Source: Thauera aromatica_A
GTDB taxonomy: Bacteria > Pseudomonadota > Gammaproteobacteria > Burkholderiales > Rhodocyclaceae
Direction: 5' to 3'
DNA: 64,000 nucleotides
Assembly: GCF_023093595.1 (NCBI RefSeq)
Contig: NZ_JALLIK010000105.1
Coordinates: forward strand, 62,001-126,000
The notes below the pieces were generated by a model. It searched no databases and was not told where the DNA came from. It saw nothing but the letters and a program-made list of their open reading frames with translations. This document shows, one piece after another, positions 35,401 to 43,422 of this stretch. Every line of letters starts with the position of its first letter. Positions within the stretch are counted from its first letter, which is position 1. A program made the translations under genes and the position numbers.

Positions 35401-36388
35401 TCAGCCGCGTCCACCCCGTGCCCAGCTCGAGGTGGACCGCCCCCGGGTCGCCCGCCCAGGCGCGCAGCTTGTCGAGCCAGGGCAGGTAATACTGCGCCCG
35501 GAGCTTCTGTCCATTGACGCAGGCGCCGGCCACCGCCCGCTCGAGCAGGGCCTGCAGTTCGTCCGCCCAGCCCGGCCAGGGCGCTTTCAGCGCAGCCAGG
35601 CGGCGCTCCCGTTCGGCCGCCGCCTGGCCGAGCAGCGCCGCGGGCGCGCTGCGCGGAGCCGACGCTTCGAGCGCCGCGGCGTGCCCGACGAGGCGCTCGA
35701 GGGCCTGCTGCAGGGCCTGCGGCCCGCTCCACCAGCGCGCGACTTCGGCGGCCTGCGCGGCATCGAGGGGGACGATGAAGGTGCGCCAGTAATCGCGCAC
35801 GGCTTCGGCCAGCAGTTCGCCCTGGTCCGCCTCCAGGGTCTGGGTGAACAGGCTGCCGCTGGCGAACGCGTGCTCGCGCAGCATGCGCTTGCACCAGCCG
35901 TGGATCGTCGATACCGCGGCCTCGTCCATCCACTCCGCGGCGAGCTGCAGCTTGCGCGCGCAGGCCGGCCAGTGCTCGGGAGCATGGTCGGCGCGCAGGC
36001 GGGCGAGGAAGTCATCATCCACCGCCGCCGGCCCCTCCCCCTGCGCCCCCTCCCCCTGCGGCGCGGGGAGGAAGGCTGCGGCGGCTTCGGCGAGGCGGGC
36101 GCGGATGCGCTCGCGCAGCTCCTTGGTCGCCGCTTCGGTGAACGTGACGACGAGGATCTCGGGCGGCGCGAGGGCGCGCACGAACGCATCCGCGCCGCCG
36201 TGGCCCAGCACCAGGCGGACGTACAGCGCGGCGATGGTGAACGTTTTGCCCGTGCCGGCGCTGGCCTCGATCAGGCGCTGGCCGTGGAGCGGGAAGCGCA
36301 GCGGATCGAGGGGAGCGCCGGCACTGCTCCCCGGCAGCTCGCCTCCGTCCACCGCGCCGCCGGATTCCTTCCCCTGCTCAGCGTTCAC
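32465..36388 (-). CDS. recB: Exodeoxyribonuclease V beta chain, RecB helicase-nuclease
   Basis: This 1307-residue UvrD-type helicase-nuclease has Walker A E-A-S-A-G-T-G-K-T-F-T (41-51), D-E-F-Q-D-T-D-P (motif II), G-D-P-K-Q-A-I-Y, and V-T-V-H-K-S-K-G-L-E-Y. The C-terminal nuclease has G-F-I-D-L and D-Y-K-S-N-W-L-G near residue 1198. All key residues for 3'-5' unwinding and the single nuclease centre are present. It is about 130 residues longer than E. coli RecB. It overlaps recC and recD by 4 bp each, giving a tightly coupled operon of all three subunits. Confidence 0.95.
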   Translation of the reverse strand: MNAEQGKESGGAVDGGELPGSSAGAPLDPLRFPLHGQRLIEASAGTGKTFTIAALYVRLVLGHGGADAFVRALAPPEILVVTFTEAATKELRERIRARLAEAAAAFLPAPQGEGAQGEGPAAVDDDFLARLRADHAPEHWPACARKLQLAAEWMDEAAVSTIHGWCKRMLREHAFASGSLFTQTLEADQGELLAEAVRDYWRTFIVPLDAAQAAEVARWWSGPQALQQALERLVGHAAALEASAPRSAPAALLGQAAAERERRLAALKAPWPGWADELQALLERAVAGACVNGQKLRAQYYLPWLDKLRAWAGDPGAVHLELGTGWTRLTPAGLADAWKADKGAPPSHPALEAVAALPAALAALPDAFGDLLRHAACWVAARFAAEQQRRAQMGFDDLLTRLDRALQGDNGAGLAERIRSTFPVALIDEFQDTDPVQFRIFDAVYGVTRAGADPHSGAGMPSALVLIGDPKQAIYAFRGADIFTYLAARRACAGRLYTLGRNFRSTAPMVAAVNRCFGFAEARSAGAGAFLFRSPGASPDDNPLPFIPAAAQGRKETLEIDGRPVAALTAWWLAAREDGKSLPKGAYREQMAAACATAMVRLLNRGRAGAAGFVAGAGFAALRPRDLAVLVHTRDEADAIRAALAVRGVRSVYLSDRDSVFDSARAEELQHWLAACAEPDDARLLRAALATATLGLDWAALDGLDRDEHVWEARVLQFRGYRELWRRQGVLPMLRRLLHDFDVPARLLGAAAVNGGERALTDLLHLAELLQQASAVLDGEHALIRHLARQRQPGARTGSGDEGRQIRLESDADLVQVVTVHKSKGLEYPLVFLPFACSWRRVGAADRPLTVHDAAGRAQLLLSADEDTLARADRERLGEDLRKLYVALTRARHATWVGLAPLDELEHSAFGYLLAGGAPIAPAALEAHLRALKGEADCIAVAPAPEPTAERYAAPGADAVPGPARRPLRSVREHWWIASYSALKTGGHGDGFPPAVADAVADAVAEAEASGVRPPAAPDSAAEATFHETLHTAPLLAPAAGAPAQGAGLHAFPRGAEAGTFLHELLEWAAERGFASLAADPGGLRDTVARRCRMRGWEAWIGPLTAWLEHFLAAELALPAAPGQAATRLRLAGLGTVVAEMEFWLTVATLDTRVLDRLVCAHTLDAAARPALLPDTLGGMLKGFIDLLFEHEGRFYVADYKSNWLGADDGAYTAAAMRAAVLAQRYELQYTLYLLALHRLLKARLPGYDYDRHVGGALYLFLRGSRAPGAGVHFERPPKALIEALDRLFTGVGGRGAAAARLAEGSE

Positions 36389-39300
36389 TTCCGGTTCCTC
36401 CTGCTTCCTGCATCCCCGCCCTGCCCCGCCTTGCCTCCGTCCCCACCTTGCCTCCGTCCTCGCCTTGCCTCCGTTCCCGCCCTCCCCTCTTCCGCCGCCT
36501 GCGAGTGGATGGCGTCGTGCAGCGGGCGCAGCAGGTGCTCGGCCAGCGCCTGGAACTCGCCGCCGCCGACGAGGGCATCGAAGTCGGGAAAGGCGCGGCG
36601 CAGATAAGGACTGGCGCCCAGCTCGCCGTCATTGCCGTAGCCGCCTTCGTAGACCGTCCGCGCCGCCGCCAGCGCCTTGCCGGCTGCGCTCCCGTCCTCC
36701 CGCTCCCCGTCCCCCTGCTCCTCCTCCCCGCCGTGCGCGGACCCGGGCCGCGCACGCAGCCAGGCGAACGCCGTCCGCACCGCCAGCGGCAGGGGCCGGC
36801 CCATTCCGTCCTGCCAGGCGGCAAGCAGGTCGCGCAGCCGCTCGGCGGCAGCGGCGGCCTCGAGCGGCGCGAGCGCGACCACCCCTTTCTTGCTCACCAC
36901 CACCGTGGTCACCGCGCCCCGGGCGCACTGCCAGGCCAGGTGCCGGACCCAGTGGCGGATCAGCTTCTCGCCGCGGTAGTGGCGGTCCTTCACCAGGTCG
37001 CTGGGTTCGAGCACGATGACGGCGGACGAGGCGGCCGGGACGGCGCCCCCCGTCGCTCCCTGCGCGATCCAGGCCTCGTCGCCCCCATCGCCGTCGCGGC
37101 AGCGCAGGCCGCCGAGCCAGTCGGCGAGTTCGAGGCGGACGCCGTCGCATACCGCCTCGAAGCGCAGCTCGAATTCGCCCTCGACGTTCCGCGGCCAGCG
37201 TGCGAGTGCCTGGGTGTACGCGTCGAACAAGGCCTCCATCGGCTCGGCCAGCTCCGTCGCGAGGCGCTCGCCGAAGGCCCCCGCGGCCAGCTCGCCGCGG
37301 CGGCGGATCGCCCCCAGGCCGGCTTCGCGCGCTGCTGCCGGGGCCTCGGCCCGGGCCAGGGCATCGGCCTGGGCGGTGATCAGTTCGTCCTGCAACTGCC
37401 ACTTCTGCAGGCCGTCGAGAACGAACGGCTCGACATCCGTGCTCGCCGGATCCTCGTGCTCGAACGCGACCCCGAGGCGGCGGCGGAAGAAAGCCTTCAC
37501 CGGATCGTGCAGGAAATCGGCCAGCTCGCCCACGCTGAGCGGCTCTTCGCGCTGCATCGGCGGCAATGAGGCGGACCCGGCGGCGGCCCCGGCGGCGGAT
37601 GCCGGAAGCGGGCTGCGACGCCATTCGTGGGCATAGGTAAACAGCGCCGACGCGGCCGAATCGGGAGCGAAGTAGCGCATGCTGAAAGGCTGGAGCGGAT
37701 GCTCGACGGTGAGCGCCGCAAGCAGCGCCCGGGCCGCGTCCGCCGCGCTGCTTGCCTCATCGCCCGCCAGGCGCCAGCCGGCGCCGAGGTGGTCGCGCAG
37801 CTGGCCGACCAGCACCGAAGGCGGGCGCTCGGTGTTGTCGTTGATGCTGCGCCCCACCCATGATACGTACAGGCGTTCGCGCGCCGACAGCAGCGCCTCG
37901 AGGAACAGGTAGCGGTCATCCTCGCGCCGCGAGCGGTCGCCGGGGCGGTAGTCGCGCCCCATCAGATCGAAGTCGAGCGGCTCACGGGTGCGCGGATAAT
38001 CACCGTCGTTCATCCCCAACAGGCAGATGTGGCGGAACGGGATCGCGCGCATCGGCATCAGCGTGGCGAAGGTCACCGCACCAGCGAAAAAACGCTGGCC
38101 GAGGCCGCCGTCATCGACACTGTCGAGCCAGTGCCCGGCCACCACCGCCAGCGGCAGGGGCTCGTCCAGCGCCGCCTCGTCGCAGGCGTCGAGCCAGCGC
38201 TGGAGCGCGGCATCGAGGCGCGACAGGGTATAGGCGTCGGCCGCCGCCGCGGGCGCGAAGAAGTGCGCAAGCAGGGCGCGCAGGCGCTCGCCCCAGGCGC
38301 GCGGCGTGGCCGACGTGCGCAGCGTGCGCCAGGCGTCGTCGAGGCGGGCGAGCAGCATGGCGAGGGGGCCGAGGAGCGCAGCATCGAGGCCGCCGATCTC
38401 GCCATAGGGCTCGATGTCCTGCCACGGCGCCGCCTCCGCCCCTGCGGCATACCCCAACAGCATCCGGCGCAAGCCGAACAGCCAGCTGTTGGGCGCCGCC
38501 TCGCCGGCATCCGGCAGCGCCAGGTGGGCACGCTGTTCGCCGTGCAGCCCCCAGCGGATGTTGGCCCCGCGGATCCAGCGGTGGAGCACCGGCACGTCAT
38601 CCGCGGCAAGCCCGAAACGCGCGCGCAGCGCCGGCACTTCGAGCAGGTCGAGGACGTCGCTGACCGCCAGCCGCGACTGCGGCAGCCCGAGCAAATGCTC
38701 CAGCGCATGGAGCAGCGGGTCGATGCGGCGCGGGCCCTGGTCGGCGAGGCTGAAGGGGATGAAGCGCCGGTCGTGGGGCTCGTCCAGCCCGAATACGGCC
38801 TGGATGTGGGGAGCGTAGGCGTCGATGTCGGGCACCATGACGATCACGTCGCGCGGATGCAGGCCGGGGTCGGCATCGAAGGCAGCGAGCAGCTGGTCGT
38901 GGAGGATCTCGACTTCCCGTTGCCGGCTGTGGGCGACGTGAAAGCACAGCGAACGTTCGCCGGCGGGGTCGACCGTGCGCCCGAGGCGCCGGATTTCGGG
39001 TAGCGGACGCAGCGCGCGGATGTCGTCCTGGATCTGCTGCAACAGGGTGGCGCCGGCAGTGGCGACGAAGAGGTCGATGCGCTCGCCGATGGCGGCGAAG
39101 CGGCGCTGGTGGCCGGCCCGGGCGCCGGGGTCGTCATGCTCGTCGAGCAGCGCGATCGTGTCGCGCCCCTGCTTGCCCCATGCCGCGAGCAGCGGATGGG
39201 CGTGCAGGTGCAGCGCCTCCTCGCTCAGCGCGGGCGGCGAACCCGGCTTGCGCGCCTGGCGCGAAGCGCGCGCGCGCAGCAGGTCCTGCCCGGAGACGAT

Positions 39301-40170
39301 GTCCGCCCAGTAATGCTCGCACGGGTTATGCACGCACATCAGCACCTGCGACCACTGCGCGAGCGCGGCCAGCACTTCCAGCGACTGGCGCGGTAGCGCG
39401 GAGATGCCGAACACCAGCACCCGGCGCGGCAGCGCGGGCGGTCGCGGCGCGTCGGCAAGGGCGCGGGCGCGCTCGAGGAAGGCTTCATGGACGGTGGCAC
39501 GCCCGCCCGCCGCCCGCGCCGCGCCGCCCGTTGCCGGGCGCGCCGCGCCGATGTCGGCGTGCAGGTGGCGCCACAGCGCGGCCTGCCAGCGCTGCTCCTC
39601 GGGCAGCGGCGACACCCCGCCACGGGCATCGATCAGCACATCCTCCCCCCGCGCCCACGCCGCCAGCCAGTCGGCGCGGTACACTTGGTACTGGTCGTAC
39701 AGGTCGGCGACACGCTCGGCGAGCTGGAAGCGTTTGCGCAAGTCGGCATCGTCATCGAGGAAGCGCTGCAGCGGCCGGTACACCGGCTCGGCCCCGAGCG
39801 TCGGCAGGATGCGCATCAGCCGCCACTGCAGGAGCGTCTCGTCGAACGGCGAGACCTCCGGCACTGCATCGCGCCCGAGCACCGCACGATAGGCCTGCCA
39901 CAGGAAGCGCGACGGCAGCGAGAACGACAGCCCGGCGGCGATGCCGCAGCCGCCCCGCCCCGCGTCGGCGGCAAGCGCGAACTTGAGCCACTGCGCGATG
40001 CCGTTGCTCTGCACCAGCACCACTTCGGTCTCCAGCGGCGCAAGCGGATGACGTTTCATCCAGGTGACGAGCAGGTCGCGCAGGGACTCAGCCTGGTTGC
40101 CGTGGATCAGAATCAGACCGGGAGAGAGATCGGCGTCGGTCAACGCGGCGCTCCGGGGAACGGGAAACAT
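36385..40170 (-). CDS. recC: Exodeoxyribonuclease V gamma chain, RecC
   Basis: This 1261-residue protein matches RecC in its N-terminal region (L-I-L-I-H-G-N-Q-A-E then V-Q-S-N-G-I-A-Q-W-L) and in C-L-L-G-M-N-D-G-D-Y-P-R near residue 710. RecC holds RecB and RecD together and scans for Chi in a dead helicase channel. It is longer than E. coli RecC (1122). The first gene of the operon, it starts at 40170 and is divergent from cytochrome b561. The 187-bp divergent region contains no operator that I can name. Confidence 0.93.
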   Translation of the reverse strand: MFPVPRSAALTDADLSPGLILIHGNQAESLRDLLVTWMKRHPLAPLETEVVLVQSNGIAQWLKFALAADAGRGGCGIAAGLSFSLPSRFLWQAYRAVLGRDAVPEVSPFDETLLQWRLMRILPTLGAEPVYRPLQRFLDDDADLRKRFQLAERVADLYDQYQVYRADWLAAWARGEDVLIDARGGVSPLPEEQRWQAALWRHLHADIGAARPATGGAARAAGGRATVHEAFLERARALADAPRPPALPRRVLVFGISALPRQSLEVLAALAQWSQVLMCVHNPCEHYWADIVSGQDLLRARASRQARKPGSPPALSEEALHLHAHPLLAAWGKQGRDTIALLDEHDDPGARAGHQRRFAAIGERIDLFVATAGATLLQQIQDDIRALRPLPEIRRLGRTVDPAGERSLCFHVAHSRQREVEILHDQLLAAFDADPGLHPRDVIVMVPDIDAYAPHIQAVFGLDEPHDRRFIPFSLADQGPRRIDPLLHALEHLLGLPQSRLAVSDVLDLLEVPALRARFGLAADDVPVLHRWIRGANIRWGLHGEQRAHLALPDAGEAAPNSWLFGLRRMLLGYAAGAEAAPWQDIEPYGEIGGLDAALLGPLAMLLARLDDAWRTLRTSATPRAWGERLRALLAHFFAPAAAADAYTLSRLDAALQRWLDACDEAALDEPLPLAVVAGHWLDSVDDGGLGQRFFAGAVTFATLMPMRAIPFRHICLLGMNDGDYPRTREPLDFDLMGRDYRPGDRSRREDDRYLFLEALLSARERLYVSWVGRSINDNTERPPSVLVGQLRDHLGAGWRLAGDEASSAADAARALLAALTVEHPLQPFSMRYFAPDSAASALFTYAHEWRRSPLPASAAGAAAGSASLPPMQREEPLSVGELADFLHDPVKAFFRRRLGVAFEHEDPASTDVEPFVLDGLQKWQLQDELITAQADALARAEAPAAAREAGLGAIRRRGELAAGAFGERLATELAEPMEALFDAYTQALARWPRNVEGEFELRFEAVCDGVRLELADWLGGLRCRDGDGGDEAWIAQGATGGAVPAASSAVIVLEPSDLVKDRHYRGEKLIRHWVRHLAWQCARGAVTTVVVSKKGVVALAPLEAAAAAERLRDLLAAWQDGMGRPLPLAVRTAFAWLRARPGSAHGGEEEQGDGEREDGSAAGKALAAARTVYEGGYGNDGELGASPYLRRAFPDFDALVGGGEFQALAEHLLRPLHDAIHSQAAEEGRAGTEARRGRRQGGDGGKAGQGGDAGSRRNRK

Positions 40171-40357
40171 CGCCGGAAGGTAGCCGCCATTGGCCCGTCA
40201 TGCAACCGGCGGCAGGCGGCGAGCGGGTCTATTGTTCCATCAGCGGCAATGGTGATTTGACGATTGCCCCCTGTTTCACCTCCCCACGTGCCGCATACAG
40301 TCCACCCATCGCATACGCCGGCACCGCCGCCGGAGGCGCCGCCAAAGGACACCGGAC

Positions 40358-40894
40358 ATGAGCACGCACTACACCGCCACGGCGAAGGCCCTGCACTGGA
40401 TCATCGCCGCCCTCATCCTCGGGCTGCTCGGCCTGGGCTTCTACATGCAGGATCTGCCGCTGTCGCCGACCAAGCTGCAGCTGTACGCGTGGCACAAGTG
40501 GGCCGGCGTTACCGTGTTCCTGATCGCCGTGTTCCGCCTCGGCTGGCGCGCCACCCATCGTCCGCCCGCCCTGCCGGGGCACATGGCCCCGATCGAGCAG
40601 CTGGCGGCGCACACCGCCCACCACCTGCTGTACGCGCTGATGCTCGTGATCCCGCTGTCGGGCTGGCTGATGAGCTCGGCCAAGGGCTTCCAGACCGTGT
40701 GGTTCGGTGTCCTGCCGATCCCGGACCTGCTCGCCAAGGACAAGGAACTCGGCGACCTGCTGCAGGCCGTACACCCCGGCCTGAACCTGCTACTGGTCGC
40801 GATCCTGCTGGGCCACATCGGCGCGGCCCTGAAGCACCACTTCATCGACAAGGACGACGTGCTGACCCGCATTCTGCCGCGTCGCGCCTCCTGA
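40358..40894 (+). CDS. Cytochrome b561 family membrane protein
   Basis: This 178-residue di-haem b membrane protein has four hydrophobic helices and His residues in the expected places (K-A-L-H-W-I near residue 13, W-H-K-W-A near 47, H-H-L-L-Y, and G-H-I-G-A-A-L-K-H-H at the end). CybB-type proteins oxidise quinol or take electrons from superoxide. It is followed by two YceI genes, a recurrent grouping that suggests quinone or isoprenoid redox chemistry at the inner membrane and periplasm. AAAGGAC precedes the ATG, and the next gene starts 31 bp downstream. Confidence 0.9.
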   Translation: MSTHYTATAKALHWIIAALILGLLGLGFYMQDLPLSPTKLQLYAWHKWAGVTVFLIAVFRLGWRATHRPPALPGHMAPIEQLAAHTAHHLLYALMLVIPLSGWLMSSAKGFQTVWFGVLPIPDLLAKDKELGDLLQAVHPGLNLLLVAILLGHIGAALKHHFIDKDDVLTRILPRRAS

Positions 40895-40925
40895 ACGCCC
40901 TACCGCAAGCAAAGGACACCCGATC

Positions 40926-41486
40926 ATGAACCGCATTGCCATCGCTCTCCTGAGCGCACTCGCCCTCGCCGGAACGGCCCACGCCGTCGAATACACCCGG
41001 GTCCGGGCCGAGCAGAGCCGGATCGACTTCGGCTACCAGCAGATGGGCGTGTCGATGGAGGGCAGGTTCGGCACGTTCACCAGCGAGCTGCGCTTCGACC
41101 CGGCGGCCCCGGCCGCGGCCCGGGCGGCGATCGAAGTCGACCTCGCCAGCGTCGATACCGGCAGCGCCGAAGGGGACGCCGAAGTGGCCACCCGGACCTG
41201 GTTCGACACTTCGAACTTCCCGGTCGCCCGCTTCGAATCGACCGGCGTCAAGGCGCTCGGCGGCAACCGCTACGAAGTCTCCGGCCGGCTGACGATCAAG
41301 GGCACGACCCGCGACGTCATCGTCCCGGCCACGTTCACCGCGCAGGGCGACAGCGCCGTGTTCGACGGCAGTCTCACGATCCAGCGCGGCGACTTCTCGA
41401 TCGGCGAAGGTGCGTGGAAGGCCTTCGACATCGTCGCCAACGACGTCGTGATCAAGTTCCGCATCACCGCCGCCGCGGGCAAGTAA
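40926..41486 (+). CDS. yceI: YceI-family periplasmic lipocalin-like protein, copy 1
   Basis: This 186-residue protein has a Sec signal peptide (cleavage near A-H-A, about residue 20) and the YceI b-barrel with A-R-F-E-S-T, G-R-L-T-I-K-G-T-T-R and a C-terminal F-R-I-T-A strand. YceI proteins bind long polyisoprenoids such as ubiquinone in a hydrophobic barrel. It lies 31 bp after cytochrome b561 and 56 bp before a second YceI gene, which differs enough in sequence to be an old duplication rather than a recent copy. Confidence 0.9.
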   Translation: MNRIAIALLSALALAGTAHAVEYTRVRAEQSRIDFGYQQMGVSMEGRFGTFTSELRFDPAAPAAARAAIEVDLASVDTGSAEGDAEVATRTWFDTSNFPVARFESTGVKALGGNRYEVSGRLTIKGTTRDVIVPATFTAQGDSAVFDGSLTIQRGDFSIGEGAWKAFDIVANDVVIKFRITAAAGK

Positions 41487-41542
41487 GCCGCCCCCCATCC
41501 ACCCCTTTGTGCTTTTTTACCCCCCCTGAAGGACACTCCGCC

Positions 41543-42121
41543 ATGAACCGCTTCGCCCGACTTTCCGCCGCCCTGCTCGTCTGCGCCGCGACCGCCGCCC
41601 CGGCGCTGGCCGCGCCCGCGACCTACACCGTCGACGGCACCCACACGTTCCCGCGCTTCTCGTACAGCCACTTCGGCCTGTCGACCCAGCTGTCGAAATT
41701 CAACAAGACCAGCGGCACCGTCACCCTCGACAAGGCCGCCAGGACCGGCGCGGTCGACATCACCATCGACATGACTTCGGTCGACACCGGCTACGAGACG
41801 TTCGACGGCCACATCCAGGGCGAAGACTTCCTCGATACCGCCAGGTACCCGACCGCCACCTTCAAGTCGACCGAAGTGAGGTTCGAAGGCGACAAGCCGG
41901 TCGCCATCGACGGCGAGCTCACCATCAAGGGCGTGACCAGGCCGGTGACGCTGAAGGTGACCCACTTCACCAACATGCCGCACCCGATGCTGAAGAAGGA
42001 CGCGATCGGCGCCGACGCCACGGTCGTGATCAAGCGCAGCGAGTTCAACGCCGGCAAGTTCGCCCCGAACGTCGGCGACGACGTGACGATCACGGTCTCG
42101 CTCGAAGCGATCCAGAACTGA
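41543..42121 (+). CDS. YceI-family periplasmic lipocalin-like protein, copy 2
   Basis: This 192-residue protein has a Sec signal peptide (ending near A-L-A, about residue 23), then T-Y-T-V-D-G-T-H-T-F and the YceI core A-T-F-K-S-T, G-E-L-T-I-K-G-V-T-R and S-E-F-N-A-G-K-F-A-P. It is closer to the canonical E. coli YceI than copy 1 and presumably binds a polyisoprenoid or quinone in the periplasm. The ATG at 41543 follows GAAGGAC. It is the last gene of the cytochrome b561-yceI-yceI operon. Confidence 0.9.
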   Translation: MNRFARLSAALLVCAATAAPALAAPATYTVDGTHTFPRFSYSHFGLSTQLSKFNKTSGTVTLDKAARTGAVDITIDMTSVDTGYETFDGHIQGEDFLDTARYPTATFKSTEVRFEGDKPVAIDGELTIKGVTRPVTLKVTHFTNMPHPMLKKDAIGADATVVIKRSEFNAGKFAPNVGDDVTITVSLEAIQN

Positions 42122-42169
42122 GCGCCGCGGGAAGCGGCTTGGCCGCTTCGGCCGGCTCCCGAACGAAAC

Positions 42170-42221
42170 GCCGGATGGCGGACTCGAACCGCCGGGCGCG
42201 CATCTCTATCCAGCGATGCGC
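42170..42221 (-). other. tRNA-like relic lacking the anticodon arm
   Basis: Read on the minus strand, a D-arm-like hairpin contains the classical GCTGGATAGAG (stem 42198-42204 with 42215-42221). Only about six bases later comes a perfect T-arm, GGCGG-TTCGAGT-CCGCC (42177-42193). The anticodon arm and the 5' acceptor strand are missing, so it cannot be a working tRNA. The D-loop resembles tRNA-Arg. It lies in the leader of the next gene on the opposite strand. Confidence 0.5.
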
Positions 42222-42249
42222 ACACACAGACACGCCGGAGGAGGTCAGG

Positions 42250-43239
42250 ATGGGCTTGCTCGTCGACGGTGAATGGGTCGATCGGTGGTACGACACCGCG
42301 GCCAGCGAGGGACGCTTCGTGCGCAGCGAGGCGCAGTTCCGCAACTGGATCACTCCCGACGGCCGCCCCGGCCCGAGTGGCGAAGGCGGCTTCGCGGCGC
42401 AGCCCGGGCGCTATCACCTGTACGTCTCGCTGGCCTGCCCGTGGGCCCATCGCACGCTGATCTTCCGTGCGCTCAAAGGGCTCGAAACGATCATCGGGGT
42501 GTCGGTGGTCAACCCGCACATGGCCGGGAACGGCTGGAGTTTCGCCCCGGCGCCCGGCGTCATCGCCGATCCGGTCGGGCAGGCACGCCATCTTTACGAA
42601 GTCTACCTGCGCGCCCGACCCGGCTACAGCGGCCGGGTGACGGTGCCGGTGCTGTGGGACCTGGAACGCGATACGATCGTCAGCAACGAGTCGGCCGAAA
42701 TCATCCGCATGCTGAATTCGGCCTTCGACGACGTCGGCGCCCGCCCCGGCGACTATGCTCCGGCGGCGTTGCTGCCGCAGATCGACGCGATCAATGCCCA
42801 CGTGTACGGCACCATCAATAACGGCGTGTACAAGGCCGGCTTCGCCACCGAGCAGCGGGTCTACGAGCACGAGGTGGCAGCCTTGTTCGATGCCCTCGAC
42901 GCGCTCGAGGCCCGGCTGTCGGACCGGCGCTATCTGCTCGGCGAGCGCATCACCGAAGCCGACTGGCGCCTGTTCACGACCCTGGTGCGCTTCGACGCGG
43001 TCTATCACGGCCATTTCAAGTGCAACCTGCGGCGCCTGAGCGACTACCCGCAGCTATGGGGCCATACCCGCGAGCTGTATCAATGGCCCGGCGTGGCCGC
43101 CACGGTGGACCTGCACCACATCAAGACGCACTACTACCGGAGCCACCCCACGATCAATCCGAACGGAATCGTCCCGGCCGGGCCGGTGCTCGACTTCGAC
43201 GCCCCTCATGGGCGTGGACACCTCGTGGCACTTGATTGA
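42250..43239 (+). CDS. Xi-class glutathione transferase, S-glutathionyl-hydroquinone reductase
   Basis: This 329-residue protein has the Xi-class catalytic motif S-L-A-C-P-W-A-H-R with Cys63, and conserved downstream segments N-G-V-Y-K-A-G-F-A and F-D-A-V-Y-H-G-H-F-K-C-N. These enzymes reduce glutathionyl-hydroquinones to free hydroquinones, recycling quinone adducts, which fits an aromatic degrader. The ATG at 42250 is chosen because GGAGGAGG precedes it. It is a single-gene unit, convergent with the less GC-rich island that starts after it. Confidence 0.9.
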   Translation: MGLLVDGEWVDRWYDTAASEGRFVRSEAQFRNWITPDGRPGPSGEGGFAAQPGRYHLYVSLACPWAHRTLIFRALKGLETIIGVSVVNPHMAGNGWSFAPAPGVIADPVGQARHLYEVYLRARPGYSGRVTVPVLWDLERDTIVSNESAEIIRMLNSAFDDVGARPGDYAPAALLPQIDAINAHVYGTINNGVYKAGFATEQRVYEHEVAALFDALDALEARLSDRRYLLGERITEADWRLFTTLVRFDAVYHGHFKCNLRRLSDYPQLWGHTRELYQWPGVAATVDLHHIKTHYYRSHPTINPNGIVPAGPVLDFDAPHGRGHLVALD

Positions 43240-43307
43240 AGCGCTCATACCACCGGGCCGAACGCCTCCCCGCCGGAGCTCAAAGCGCTGAACTAGCCCC
43301 TATCTGG

Positions 43308-43378
43308 GAGGCCACCTGAGCAAACCAGAAGCGCCTGAAGCTTTTGTTCTGCTTCAGAAAGGCGAACATCTTTGTGAG
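43308..43378. other. Inverted repeats in the convergent gap before the island
   Basis: The gap 43240-43422 holds CTGAAGC and GCTTCAG as a hairpin around 43335-43357, enclosed by GGGAGGC near 43308 and GCCTCCC near 43378. It may be a bidirectional terminator for the two convergent genes, or the scar of an inserted element at the island edge. There is no T-run. Coordinates are approximate. Confidence 0.3.
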
Positions 43379-43422
43379 CCTCCCCGTCTTTCAACCCGGT
43401 GGCATATGCCGAAAACTGCTGG

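Noticed and set aside
42170..42221. Functional tRNA gene
   Set aside because: The anticodon arm and matching acceptor strand are absent.
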